Source: CAZJKO01 sp964546995
Lineage (GTDB): Bacteria > Bacillota_I > Bacilli_A > RF39 > UBA660
Reading direction: 5' to 3'
Assembly: GCA_964546995.1 (NCBI GenBank)
Contig: CAZJKO010000022.1
Coordinates: forward strand, 1 to 16,549
Length of the DNA stretch: 16,549 bases
A model generated the notes under the pieces. The model did not search any database, was not told the origin of the DNA, and saw nothing but the letters and a program-made list of their open reading frames with translations. This document shows, one piece after another, positions 1 through 6,010 of the stretch. How positions within the stretch are numbered: position 1 is the first letter of the stretch; every line of letters starts with the position of its first letter. Both the position numbers and the translations under genes were made by a program.

Positions 1-493
1 TTTTAATTCCAAATTTAACTCTTTCTGATAGTTTTCTAACCTCGTCTTGAGCTAAACTTGACATAAGCGTTAGCCTAAATTCACTATCTGGATAGATAGT
101 ATTTATATTATCACTTATAAAAAAAACAACTGTTCCGTTATTTAGAAGTTCTTCTGTATATTTTATACTATCAATTACGTTTCTAGAAAATCTAGATATT
201 TCTTTTGTGACTATTAAATCAAGTTTACCAGTCTTAGAATCTTCTATCATTCTTAAAAAATTATCTCTATTTTTTATACTAGTTCCACTTATGCCTTCAT
301 CAATATATTCACCAACTAATTTCCAATTCTTATTTTCACTTATCATTTCTTTAAAATAATTAGACTGATTTTCTAAGCTATTTAATTGATCGTCTTTATC
401 GGTAGATACTCTTGCATAATAACCAACATTTAAATTCATATCAAAAATGGTTTTACCAAGTAATAACGCACTTCTAGTTTTTGCAATATTCAT
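1..493 (-). CDS. Large serine recombinase (resolvase/invertase family), N-terminal 164 residues, runs off window
   Basis: Site-specific recombinase of the serine family, expected to integrate and excise the element by a covalent phosphoserine intermediate at att sites. The visible part is the catalytic resolvase domain. The nucleophile is Ser30 in YYARVSTD; family blocks follow at EYIDEGISGTS (62-72), TKEISRFSRN (96-105) and SSLAQDEVRKLSERVKFG (145-162). The last block leads into the long helix and the recombinase/zinc-ribbon region of large serine integrases, which is cut off here. The start is ATG 493, preceded by AAAGGG. An inner ATG at 439 would still keep Ser30, but the upstream stretch (MNIAKTRSALLLGKTIFD) looks like the usual beginning of this subfamily. 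It overlaps the upstream small gene by 20 bases, so the two are probably co-translated. Family certain; insertion-site preference is inferred from context. Confidence 0.93.
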   Translation of the reverse strand, partial: MNIAKTRSALLLGKTIFDMNLNVGYYARVSTDKDDQLNSLENQSNYFKEMISENKNWKLVGEYIDEGISGTSIKNRDNFLRMIEDSKTGKLDLIVTKEISRFSRNVIDSIKYTEELLNNGTVVFFISDNINTIYPDSEFRLTLMSSLAQDEVRKLSERVKFGIK

Positions 494-611
494 TTTCTTG
501 CCCTTTCATTATTTTTTCATTTGCTAATTTAAATTCTTCAAATGTGATTTTGTCTTTTTGATATAATTCTTTATTGATTATTAATTTTAATTCTTTTAAT
601 ATCTTTTCCAT
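474..611 (-). CDS. Small SHOCT-like protein encoded just upstream of the recombinase
   Basis: A 45-residue protein, highly charged and helical, starting at ATG 611 behind a strong GGGAGGT ribosome binding site. Residues 15-36 (ELYQKDKITFEEFKLANEKI and following) have the layout of a SHOCT domain: a helix, a short turn with K-I-T, then F-E-E-F and a second helix. SHOCT domains are short oligomerisation modules, often at the ends of larger proteins. The gene overlaps the recombinase start (474-493), indicating translational coupling. By analogy with recombinase accessory proteins it could act as a directionality or oligomerisation partner, but this is inference; nothing in the sequence shows DNA binding. 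No sigma-A promoter was recognised in the AT-rich 612-660 stretch. Confidence 0.7.
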   Translation of the reverse strand: MEKILKELKLIINKELYQKDKITFEEFKLANEKIMKGQENEYCKN

Positions 612-660
612 ATATACCTCCCACTTAATTTTATTAATTTAATTTTATATTTATGTATAT

Positions 661-696
661 TTAAAAATAAAAAAGACGATTCGCTAAAATCATCTT
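661..696 (-). terminator. Rho-independent terminator of the cargo operon
   Basis: On the minus strand a 9-bp stem (AAGATGATT with AATCGTCTT, one G-T pair) closes the six-base loop TTAGCG and is followed by TTTTTTATTTTT. It lies 23 bases after the stop of the amidotransferase gene and separates the cargo operon from the recombinase unit. Confidence 0.85.
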
Positions 697-718
697 TACA
701 ATATAAATATTAAAACAT

Positions 719-1429
719 TCAATTATTTTTAATTATATAATCAATAAATTCTTTAAATATTTTGTTTTCTTCTTCCTTATCAGTTATAAATTCTGGATGC
801 CATTGAACTCCAATATTAAATCCTTTACCATTTAACTCAAGTAACTCTATTATATTGTCATCAGCCAATCCTTTTATTGAATAAGCACCAGGATTATCTA
901 TTTTACATTTATGAATACTATTAACAGTAAAATTATTCTTTTTGATCATCGAGTATAATTTAGAATCTTTATCAATAATTACATTATGCATTTCCATATT
1001 GGATAGACTAAAATGTTTTTCTTTTAAATAATCATAATTTTCTAATGAAATACTTCCACCTGTTGCTAGAGCCATATTAATACATCCACAACATATTCCT
1101 AATAAAGGAATGTCTTTTTCTATGCAATATTTAGCAACTTCTTGTTCGTAATTGCAAATTGTAATCCCACCTTCTAGTATAATTCCATCACATAAATCAA
1201 TAGTTAAAAATAAATCCTTTAATGATTTTTCATCTAGATAATAATCTTGATATGAAAATGGTTTTTCCTCTTTCATTTGTTTTATTTTACTTTGAGGAAT
1301 TATTCCAATAGCAATTCCACCATTTTTATTAACTGCATCTTTAATTTCATTACTAATACATATTTTATTCCAAATAACATCATCACATTGTGGTTTCCCA
1401 ACAATTCCAATTATTGGTTTCTTATTCAA
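719..1429 (-). CDS. Class I glutamine amidotransferase-like hydrolase (peptidase C26 / PuuD-like)
   Basis: Cytoplasmic hydrolase of the gamma-glutamyl-gamma-aminobutyrate hydrolase family (C26), which cleaves gamma-glutamyl bonds. The fold is recognisable throughout: PIIGIVGKP at the N terminus, DGIILEGG, the nucleophile elbow LGICCGCINMALATGGS (Cys about 113) and the catalytic His-Glu in VQWHPEF (about 211-213). Length (236 aa) is normal. The start chosen is TTG 1429, five bases after a perfect AGGTGA; an in-frame GTG at 1438 would add three residues but has no ribosome binding site. The gene begins one base past the GNAT stop codon, so the two are one transcript and probably translationally coupled. 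The substrate is unknown; catabolism or detoxification of a gamma-glutamylated amine or peptide is possible. AT-rich codon use matches the element rather than the host. Confidence 0.85.
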   Translation of the reverse strand: MNKKPIIGIVGKPQCDDVIWNKICISNEIKDAVNKNGGIAIGIIPQSKIKQMKEEKPFSYQDYYLDEKSLKDLFLTIDLCDGIILEGGITICNYEQEVAKYCIEKDIPLLGICCGCINMALATGGSISLENYDYLKEKHFSLSNMEMHNVIIDKDSKLYSMIKKNNFTVNSIHKCKIDNPGAYSIKGLADDNIIELLELNGKGFNIGVQWHPEFITDKEEENKIFKEFIDYIIKNN

Positions 1430-1430
1430 A

Positions 1431-2030
1431 TTAATCACCTATTTTCTTAATTTTCTTTTTTAGCACTAAATTCTCGTCTTTATGTTTATTCCTTAGGTTT
1501 TGGACTTCCTGTTCAGAAAGCGGAGTAAATCCATCATATATTTCTGATGCTACTTTCTGTTCATCAATTTCTGATGATGAAACATTATTACATGCTACCC
1601 AATTATCTTTTAATTCAACAGAATGAAAGTTTTTACCAATTAGCTTATAGCTAGTTTTATCAAATAAATGAACAACAGCATTATTATCTAATCTTGTTTG
1701 CACAAATATTAATTGTACATTCATTTTTTGTAATAATTTAGTCAATTCACTTATTGCCAAAGTAGCAATTCCCTTACCTTTATTATTTTCAAAAACATAA
1801 ATACCATTAATTTTTACAATTTTATCTGTACAAAAATGTATCATCAAATAACCAAGCAATTCATTTTCGCTATTAATAGATAAGATCTGCTTTTCGCCAC
1901 TTTTAAATTGATCCATATGATTGCTTATCCATGTTGAATAATATGGATATTCTTCAATAAATATTGAAGTTAATGATTCCACCCCATTATTAAATTCTTC
2001 TTGTGTGCCAGTTCTCTTTAGTTTTATCAT
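1431..2030 (-). CDS. GNAT-family N-acetyltransferase with C-terminal extension
   Basis: A 199-residue protein with a GNAT acetyl-CoA-binding core at about 10-140. Motif A is seen in GIYVFENNKGKGIATLAI, where the NKGKGIA loop matches the Q/RxxGxG/A pyrophosphate-binding signature, and motif B in RLDNNAVVHLFDKTSYKLIG. The last about 55 residues are polar and lysine-rich, ending in KKKIKKIGD, and are not part of the GNAT core. The start is ATG 2030 behind GGGGGA; the reading frame is open 18 codons further upstream, but that stretch lacks a ribosome binding site. It sits between an ASCH gene and an amidotransferase gene in a three-gene element operon. The acceptor could be an antibiotic, an amino acid, a tRNA or a protein; sequence alone does not decide. 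Confidence 0.85.
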   Translation of the reverse strand: MIKLKRTGTQEEFNNGVESLTSIFIEEYPYYSTWISNHMDQFKSGEKQILSINSENELLGYLMIHFCTDKIVKINGIYVFENNKGKGIATLAISELTKLLQKMNVQLIFVQTRLDNNAVVHLFDKTSYKLIGKNFHSVELKDNWVACNNVSSSEIDEQKVASEIYDGFTPLSEQEVQNLRNKHKDENLVLKKKIKKIGD

Positions 2031-2080
2031 ATATATTCCCCCTAAATTGATAATTATTTTAGCACATAACAACGATTGTG

Positions 2081-2512
2081 TCAAAATCTTCGATGTTTTT
2101 TACTACTCATAATTTCATAAACTCCATCATAATTCCAAATATTTAATTGACCCTTTGCAGGTATAGGATATATTGGTTCAACATCTTCAAAAATCCATGC
2201 ATATCTACCAATGTCGTATAATCCTAAATTATATTCTTTTACATCTTCTCTTATTGAATTTAAAAATGACTCATCCATATAAACACAATCAACTAAATTT
2301 CCTCTACAAATTATATTTCCATAATTCATATCTAGTCCATCAATCAGATTAACAATATAATCATTTTTTAAAAATTCCTTAGCTAAGTTTTTACCACTTG
2401 CATGTATAAATAATTCTCCTCTATAATTTGTTTTCCAACTTCTAGTTTCAATTCTCTTATCACCATTTCTGATTAAAGTAGCAAACGGTTCTTTTATACT
2501 AATAACCTTCAT
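2081..2512 (-). CDS. ASCH-domain protein
   Basis: A 143-residue single-domain protein of the ASCH/PUA-like superfamily. The N-terminal block holds the family signature: SIKEPFATLIRNGDKRIETR, then SWKTNYRGELFIHASGK, which lines the proposed RNA-binding cleft. The C-terminal part YAWIFEDVEPI followed by PIPAKGQLNIW is the usual closing strand. ASCH proteins include N4-acetylcytidine amidohydrolases (YqfB) and RNases; the type present here cannot be told. The start is ATG 2512, seven bases after GGAGG; a TTG two codons upstream overlaps that spacing and is less likely. It is the first gene of the element operon, reading towards the GNAT and amidotransferase genes, with an extended -10 promoter close upstream. 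Confidence 0.85.
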   Translation of the reverse strand: MKVISIKEPFATLIRNGDKRIETRSWKTNYRGELFIHASGKNLAKEFLKNDYIVNLIDGLDMNYGNIICRGNLVDCVYMDESFLNSIREDVKEYNLGLYDIGRYAWIFEDVEPIYPIPAKGQLNIWNYDGVYEIMSSKKHRRF

Positions 2513-2538
2513 TAACAATCCTCCATCTATACAATACC

Positions 2539-2547
2539 ATTATAACA
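2539..2547 (-). promoter_or_regulatory. Extended -10 promoter of the cargo operon
   Basis: TGTTATAAT (TGn plus a perfect TATAAT) reads on the minus strand 27 bases before the ASCH start codon. No good -35 hexamer is seen at the expected distance, as is usual for extended -10 promoters. Confidence 0.65.
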
Positions 2548-2565
2548 CTAATTATGGTTACTATA

Positions 2566-2801
2566 TTAATTATTCTCATAACAATTTGTATCTACATTTA
2601 ATAGTTTTGATTTTCTATTAGATGATTCAGTATCAACATAAGATATAGTTCTTGTATTTTTATCAATTTTAATTCTTTCATTATTAGAATACTTCACCCC
2701 ATCGTAAATAAGATTATAGATAGAACAAACTTCAATTTTGGTAGAACAATTTATATTATTTAAAGCCAATTCTTCAAAAAGATATGTGTTCTTGTATCGA
2801 C
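2566..2801 (-). other. Open frame of unknown origin between junction and cargo operon
   Basis: An open frame continues from inside the spoVD-like gene (as an out-of-frame shadow above 2801) across the junction to a stop at 2566. Only the element part is considered here: about 78 residues including STKIEVCSIYNLIYDGVKYS and ending in NVDTNCYENN. There is no ribosome binding site with a good start codon inside the element, so it may be the 3' end of an element gene whose 5' end lies at the opposite end and is joined only in the circular form. It may equally be non-coding. No family was recognised. Confidence 0.3.
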
Positions 2802-3854
2802 ACCAGGATTGCACGAATTCTCTAACACCTGTAAAAATGTCTGATGCCCGTGTCCTCCTGCTTTCCAACATTTAATGCGAGCATTCTCAACTTGAACCGA
2901 ACCACCATCATCGAAAGTATCCTTAAATAAATCGATAAGCCCCTCTTCGACTGTCGCCGCCGTCGTAATGATCTTAAATGTGGAACCTGGCTCGTACGAT
3001 GCCCAAATTGGAAGATTCCGCGACAACTCCTCCATCGTATAATCTTGATAATGATTAGGATCAAAATTAGGTCTACTTCCCATTCCTAAAATCTCCCCTG
3101 TCTTAGGATCGATCACAACGGCAAGCGCCATATCAGGCTTAAACATATCGACAACATTAGAAAGTTCTCGCTCAATCGATGTTTGAATACGATAATCGAT
3201 CGTAAGTTGTAAATTCAAACCATCTTGTGGCTTCACATACACTTCTGAAATATCGAGTTTATTTCCCTTAGCATCCGAAAAGTATTTGATTGCCCCTTGT
3301 TCTCCAGTCAAATAAGAATCGTACTTCAGTTCAAGTCCCGATAATCCCTGATTATCAATTCCGACATAACCGAGCACATGCGAAAGAAGATCTCCATAAG
3401 GATAGTAACGTTTTGCTTCTTTCACCAAATAAACGCCTGGCAAAGAAAGAGCACTGATCTGATCCGCTACCTCGTAAGAAAGTCTTCTCCCCTCAGGATG
3501 AACCCTCTCGATAGAAGTAACCTTATTGACATGCTTATCCATCTCTTCTTTACTAACGCCCAAAATAGAAGCAAGTGCCGTAGATGTCGCATCTTTATCT
3601 TCGATCTGATTGGGAATCAGCACCAACGATGTCGTAGTCAAATTATCGGCAAGCACAACCCCATTGCGATCCAAAATAAGTCCCCTATTCGCTTCAATAG
3701 GAAGATTTCTACTCCATAAATCACTAGCCAAACGATTTAGTTTCTGATAATCGAACAATTGAATATAAAAAACGCGAAGAATGACAAAAACAAACAACAA
3801 AACCAAAATCAAAAACAGTATTTTAATACGAGCATCGATCTTTTTTACAAACAT
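2760..3854 (-). CDS. spoVD: SpoVD-type penicillin-binding protein, 5' portion, interrupted by element
   Basis: Class B transpeptidase used, in spore formers, for the spore cortex peptidoglycan. Residues 1-35 are a short cytoplasmic stretch plus one membrane helix, followed by the class B dimerisation domain (LILDRNGVVLADN; RYYPYGDLLSHVLGYVG) and the start of the transpeptidase domain. The active-site Ser291 is in GSTFK and the SxN motif is Ser347-Cys-Asn. The segment CWKAGGHGHQTFLQVLENSC before it is typical of SpoVD rather than of division PBPs. After 351 host codons the frame runs 13 codons into the element and stops. The KTG motif and about 200 or more C-terminal residues are missing, so this product cannot be an active transpeptidase. 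The start is ATG 3854 behind GAGGTG; an ATG at 3875 has no ribosome binding site. It is the second class B PBP near pbpB, as in the Bacillus pbpB-spoVD order. Confidence 0.85.
   Translation of the reverse strand: MFVKKIDARIKILFLILVLLFVFVILRVFYIQLFDYQKLNRLASDLWSRNLPIEANRGLILDRNGVVLADNLTTTSLVLIPNQIEDKDATSTALASILGVSKEEMDKHVNKVTSIERVHPEGRRLSYEVADQISALSLPGVYLVKEAKRYYPYGDLLSHVLGYVGIDNQGLSGLELKYDSYLTGEQGAIKYFSDAKGNKLDISEVYVKPQDGLNLQLTIDYRIQTSIERELSNVVDMFKPDMALAVVIDPKTGEILGMGSRPNFDPNHYQDYTMEELSRNLPIWASYEPGSTFKIITTAATVEEGLIDLFKDTFDDGGSVQVENARIKCWKAGGHGHQTFLQVLENSCNPGVDTRTHIFLKNWL
2784..2820 (-). other. Probable recombination junction (one att half-site)
   Basis: On the minus strand GAATTCGTGCAATCCTGGTG encodes host residues up to Asn-Pro-Gly of the SpoVD-type protein; the following bases no longer fit the family, which continues Phe-Val. 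The crossover should therefore lie at or just before about 2802. A short imperfect inverted repeat (GTGT at 2786-2789 and ACAC at 2800-2803) is present but is too weak to define the site. The two-base crossover core cannot be set without the other end. Confidence 0.6.
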
Positions 3855-3890
3855 ACGATTCACACCTCGATTCATTCTATGTAAAAAAAG

Positions 3891-3925
3891 ACAAAAAAAG
3901 AAGGACTTTACATTGAAGTCCTTCT
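3891..3925 (-). terminator. Rho-independent terminator after the SigA-like gene
   Basis: A perfect 10-bp stem AGAAGGACTT / AAGTCCTTCT with a seven-base loop, followed by TTTTTTT on the minus strand. The stop codon of the sigma gene (3924-3926) overlaps the stem. It lies 37 bases before the spoVD-like start codon, so spoVD needs read-through or its own promoter. Confidence 0.92.
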
Positions 3926-5198
3926 ATTTGACTAATACTTTCGATTCTTCCGAAATATAATCAAAAAAGTGTTTCGCATTTTTATCATCACGTAATTTCT
4001 TAATTGCTTTATGTTCAATTTGCATAATTCTTTGTCTAGTTACCCCAAATTTATCGGCAACGTTTTGCTGAGTGAAACAAACTTCTTTATGCCCATATCG
4101 CTGTTTCATCACTTCGCGTTCTCGATCACTAAACTTAGGAAATTGATCTAAAAAGCGGTAAATTTCTTCCTGAATCATTCGGTCTAAAACCGCATCATCT
4201 ACTGCCGAAGAAGTAGCAATCAAGCTTTCAGAATCAAAACTATCTAGCGAACAAACAAGATCGTTACTTTTTTCATGAGAAAATGACGTCGCATCATCAA
4301 TATCTGTATGAGAAGACGAGAACAAGTTTTTATGATTAGAACAAAAACGATGAATCGACTGAAAAACCCAATATCTAGCATAAGTAGAAAAAGCAATTCC
4401 TCGATCACTATCGAACTTATCGACCGCTTTCATTAATCCCATATTTCCTTCCTGAATGACATCAAGTGGGGAGACACCACAATAAAAGTATTTCTTAGCA
4501 ACAGATAAAACAAGTCGCAAATTTCCTTCGACAAACCGCTGTTTTGCCAAAGTATCTCCCTGTTTGATGCGATCAAGTAATTGACTAGTTTCCTGATTGG
4601 TCAATGGCCTAATTTGATTAACATCTTGAAAATACTGTAATAAAATATTATCTGTAAATTGATCTTTCGAAGAAGGCTTAAGGACAACTTCGCTTTCCAT
4701 AATAGAAATTTTTTCTTTCACGCAATACATTTCCAATAGTAGAGAAACATTAAAATCGTCACTAAATTGCTCCAGTTGTGATCGATTGACCGTATCGTGA
4801 TCAAAAAAAGAAATTCGACCAAGTAAATCCGAAAGAGAAGGAAACTCCTCTAACAATAATTTCATTCGAAGAAAATTGGAAGAATACGAAACACTTTGTA
4901 AAAAAGCAGCCATTTTATTTAGTTCACCTTTGATATCTTCGTTGTCTTCACAAGAAAAATCAACCGAGTCTACAAGAAAACGTTTCAACACAGTTAAATG
5001 TTTATCTTTACAAAGTTGCGATAAAATTTCTTTCTTCACCATTTTTTCAAACAACTTTAAAAAGCACTGTTCCTTTTTTTCTAAAGGCATAGAATCATCT
5101 AATTTCAAAAATGCCGTTTTGGCTTCCTCCAAAAATTGATGAAATTGTTTCTTACTAAAGTTCATGAATTGATATTTTTTCATCATTTGTTCGATCAT
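3924..5198 (-). CDS. Divergent SigA-like sigma-70 family factor with novel N-terminal region
   Basis: RNA polymerase sigma factor of 424 aa. Residues 1-180 are helical, charged and match no family I know. Region 1.2-like sequence begins at about 184. Region 2 (about 220-290) keeps the core-binding block DVIQEGNMGLMKAVDKFD, but the promoter-melting and -10 helix reads STYARYWVFQSIHRF instead of the STYATWWIRQAI type usual in SigA. The segment 291-340 is Ser/Asp-rich and lacks a recognisable region 3. Region 4 (about 350-405) is strongly conserved: FSDREREVMKQRYG and the helix-turn-helix QNVADKFGVTRQRIMQIEHK. It starts at ATG 5198 behind GGGGTG, has its own sigma-A promoter and ends in a terminator, so it is transcribed alone. 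It is probably an alternative factor recognising SigA-like -35 and altered -10 elements (inference). Its position beside a sporulation-type sigma gene hints at a developmental role. Confidence 0.85.
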   Translation of the reverse strand: MIEQMMKKYQFMNFSKKQFHQFLEEAKTAFLKLDDSMPLEKKEQCFLKLFEKMVKKEILSQLCKDKHLTVLKRFLVDSVDFSCEDNEDIKGELNKMAAFLQSVSYSSNFLRMKLLLEEFPSLSDLLGRISFFDHDTVNRSQLEQFSDDFNVSLLLEMYCVKEKISIMESEVVLKPSSKDQFTDNILLQYFQDVNQIRPLTNQETSQLLDRIKQGDTLAKQRFVEGNLRLVLSVAKKYFYCGVSPLDVIQEGNMGLMKAVDKFDSDRGIAFSTYARYWVFQSIHRFCSNHKNLFSSSHTDIDDATSFSHEKSNDLVCSLDSFDSESLIATSSAVDDAVLDRMIQEEIYRFLDQFPKFSDREREVMKQRYGHKEVCFTQQNVADKFGVTRQRIMQIEHKAIKKLRDDKNAKHFFDYISEESKVLVK

Positions 5199-5225
5199 AA
5201 ACTACACCCCTTTTAATAGGGCAAT

Positions 5226-5254
5226 ATTATATCAAAAAAAGAAAGAAAAGTCAA
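5226..5254 (-). promoter_or_regulatory. Sigma-A-type promoter of the SigA-like gene
   Basis: TTGACT (5249-5254), a 17-base spacer and a perfect TATAAT (5226-5231) on the minus strand. The -35 hexamer lies in the terminator stem of the upstream gene and the spacer is the terminator T-tract. Transcription would start near 5219, leaving a leader of about 20 bases before ATG 5198. Confidence 0.88.
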
Positions 5255-5271
5255 CATTAACTTTCCTTTCT
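5234..5271 (-). terminator. Rho-independent terminator after the SigE/SigK-like gene
   Basis: A 12-bp stem (AGAAAGGAAAGT with ACTTTTCTTTCT, one G-T pair), an eight-base loop and TTTTTTT on the minus strand, 22 bases after the stop codon. The downstream promoter overlaps its right arm and T-tract. Confidence 0.85.
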
Positions 5272-5305
5272 ACTTCTTTTTTTCTTTCCTTTCTACTTCT
5301 TTTTT
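5261..5305 (-). repeat. 23-bp tandem duplication at the 3' end of the SigE/SigK-like gene
   Basis: Two adjacent copies of a 23-base unit beginning CTTTCCTTTCTACTTC (plus strand) at 5261-5283 and 5284-5305; the second is complete except for one T. One copy encodes the last lysines and the stop codon, the other supplies an arm of the terminator. This looks like a recent slippage or duplication event. Confidence 0.85.
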
Positions 5306-5961
5306 ACTTTAACATCTTCTTCGTTATAACGTTTACGAAGTGTCTTTAAAATTCGTGCTAATCGCATCGCAACATTCGATCGAGACATATTCATAGACAA
5401 AGCGATTTCTCGTTGGGTAATAGATTCATTCCCGTACAATCCAAAATACTTCACAATAATTTCTCGATCGGCCAAAGGTAAATCAGCGACCAAACCTCTA
5501 ATGGTCAAAAGCATCTCCTTCTCTACATAATCAGCAACAAAGTGACAGGTAGGATCAAAAACCGTATCCTCAAGTCGCAACGATTCCTGATTTTCTTTCC
5601 CAATTTCTCTTTCCAAACTATCCGTAGGAAGAACACGTCGAAGTTTTCGCAAATAAACGAAAATTTCATTATCGATACAAGTACTTGCATACGTAGAAAA
5701 TTGAATACCTTTCGATAAATCGTACGAATCGACCGCATTGATCAGACCAGATACGCCATAGGACATGATCTCCTGTTCATCGCAAGGAACGGAAGAAAAC
5801 CTACCATAAACGCGACCACAAACAAGCCGTAAATTGTGTTCGATAATCACACTTCGTGCCTGCAGATCACCATCATGAAATGCTTTAAAATAAGAAAGAA
5901 GCTCTTCTTGTGACAAAGGTTCTAAAAGAGCCTCATTTTGAAAATAATCATGATATATCAT
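5293..5961 (-). CDS. Sporulation-type sigma factor (SigE/SigK-like)
   Basis: A 222-residue sigma-70 family protein. Residues 15-25 (PLSQEELLSYF) resemble the start of the conserved part of SigE and SigK. Region 2 includes IEHNLRLV (40-47), EIMSYGVSGLINAVDSYD (64-81) and STYASTCIDNEIFVYLRKLR (89-108); the Cys-Ile-x-Asn-Glu-Ile segment is characteristic of mother-cell sigma factors. Region 4 (about 160-212) has LADREIIVKYFGLYGNESIT and the helix-turn-helix QREIALSMNMSRSNVAMRLARI. No pro-sequence or membrane helix of the pro-SigE/pro-SigK kind is seen with this start. ATG 5961 is chosen because of GGGGG seven bases upstream; the frame is open to 6003, but that part overlaps the -10 box. SigE versus SigK versus another lineage-specific factor is not resolved. 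Bacillus also carries sigE and sigG near its division cluster. Confidence 0.8.
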   Translation of the reverse strand: MIYHDYFQNEALLEPLSQEELLSYFKAFHDGDLQARSVIIEHNLRLVCGRVYGRFSSVPCDEQEIMSYGVSGLINAVDSYDLSKGIQFSTYASTCIDNEIFVYLRKLRRVLPTDSLEREIGKENQESLRLEDTVFDPTCHFVADYVEKEMLLTIRGLVADLPLADREIIVKYFGLYGNESITQREIALSMNMSRSNVAMRLARILKTLRKRYNEEDVKVKKK

Positions 5962-5982
5962 AGCAATCCCCCAATAAAGAAT

Positions 5983-6010
5983 ATTATAGTTCATTTTCAT
6001 CATTTGTCTA
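5983..6010 (-). promoter_or_regulatory. Sigma-A-type promoter of the SigE/SigK-like gene
   Basis: TAGACA (6005-6010, five of six to consensus), a 16-base spacer and a perfect TATAAT (5983-5988). It begins directly after the T-tract of the preceding terminator. The predicted start near 5976 leaves a very short leader carrying the GGGGG ribosome binding site, which supports ATG 5961 as the start codon. Confidence 0.8.

Larger units (their letters stand above)
1..2802 (-). mobile_element. Serine-recombinase integrative element, right end, inserted in spoVD-like gene
   Basis: The host SpoVD-type reading frame stops matching its family at about 2802. To the left lie an AT-rich cargo operon and a large serine recombinase gene that runs off the window. 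By eye the region holds about 15 CGA/TCG trinucleotides in 2.7 kb, whereas host genes to the right show two to five per 60 bases, so the base usage changes at the same place as the broken gene. The visible content fits a small integrative element, prophage remnant or skin-like intervening element. No structural, replication or conjugation genes are visible, but only part of the element is present. The left end and second attachment site are predicted to lie before position 1. The boundary is inferred from loss of protein similarity, not from a visible direct repeat. Confidence 0.8.

Noticed and set aside
2786..2803. Short inverted repeat GTGT...ACAC at the junction as the att core
   Set aside because: Only four base pairs match; chance is likely and the second att site is not available.
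3378..3719. Plus-strand open frame of 113 codons inside spoVD (and similar opposite-strand frames elsewhere)
   Set aside because: They lie wholly within well-supported genes, lack ribosome binding sites and show no recognisable protein features.
3874..3881. SigE-like -10 (CATAGAAT on the minus strand) before spoVD
   Set aside because: It resembles the SigE consensus, but no matching -35 lies at the right distance and the stretch is T-rich; too weak to list as a promoter.
5261..5305. CRISPR-like repeat
   Set aside because: Only two directly adjacent units with no spacers; it is a tandem duplication.
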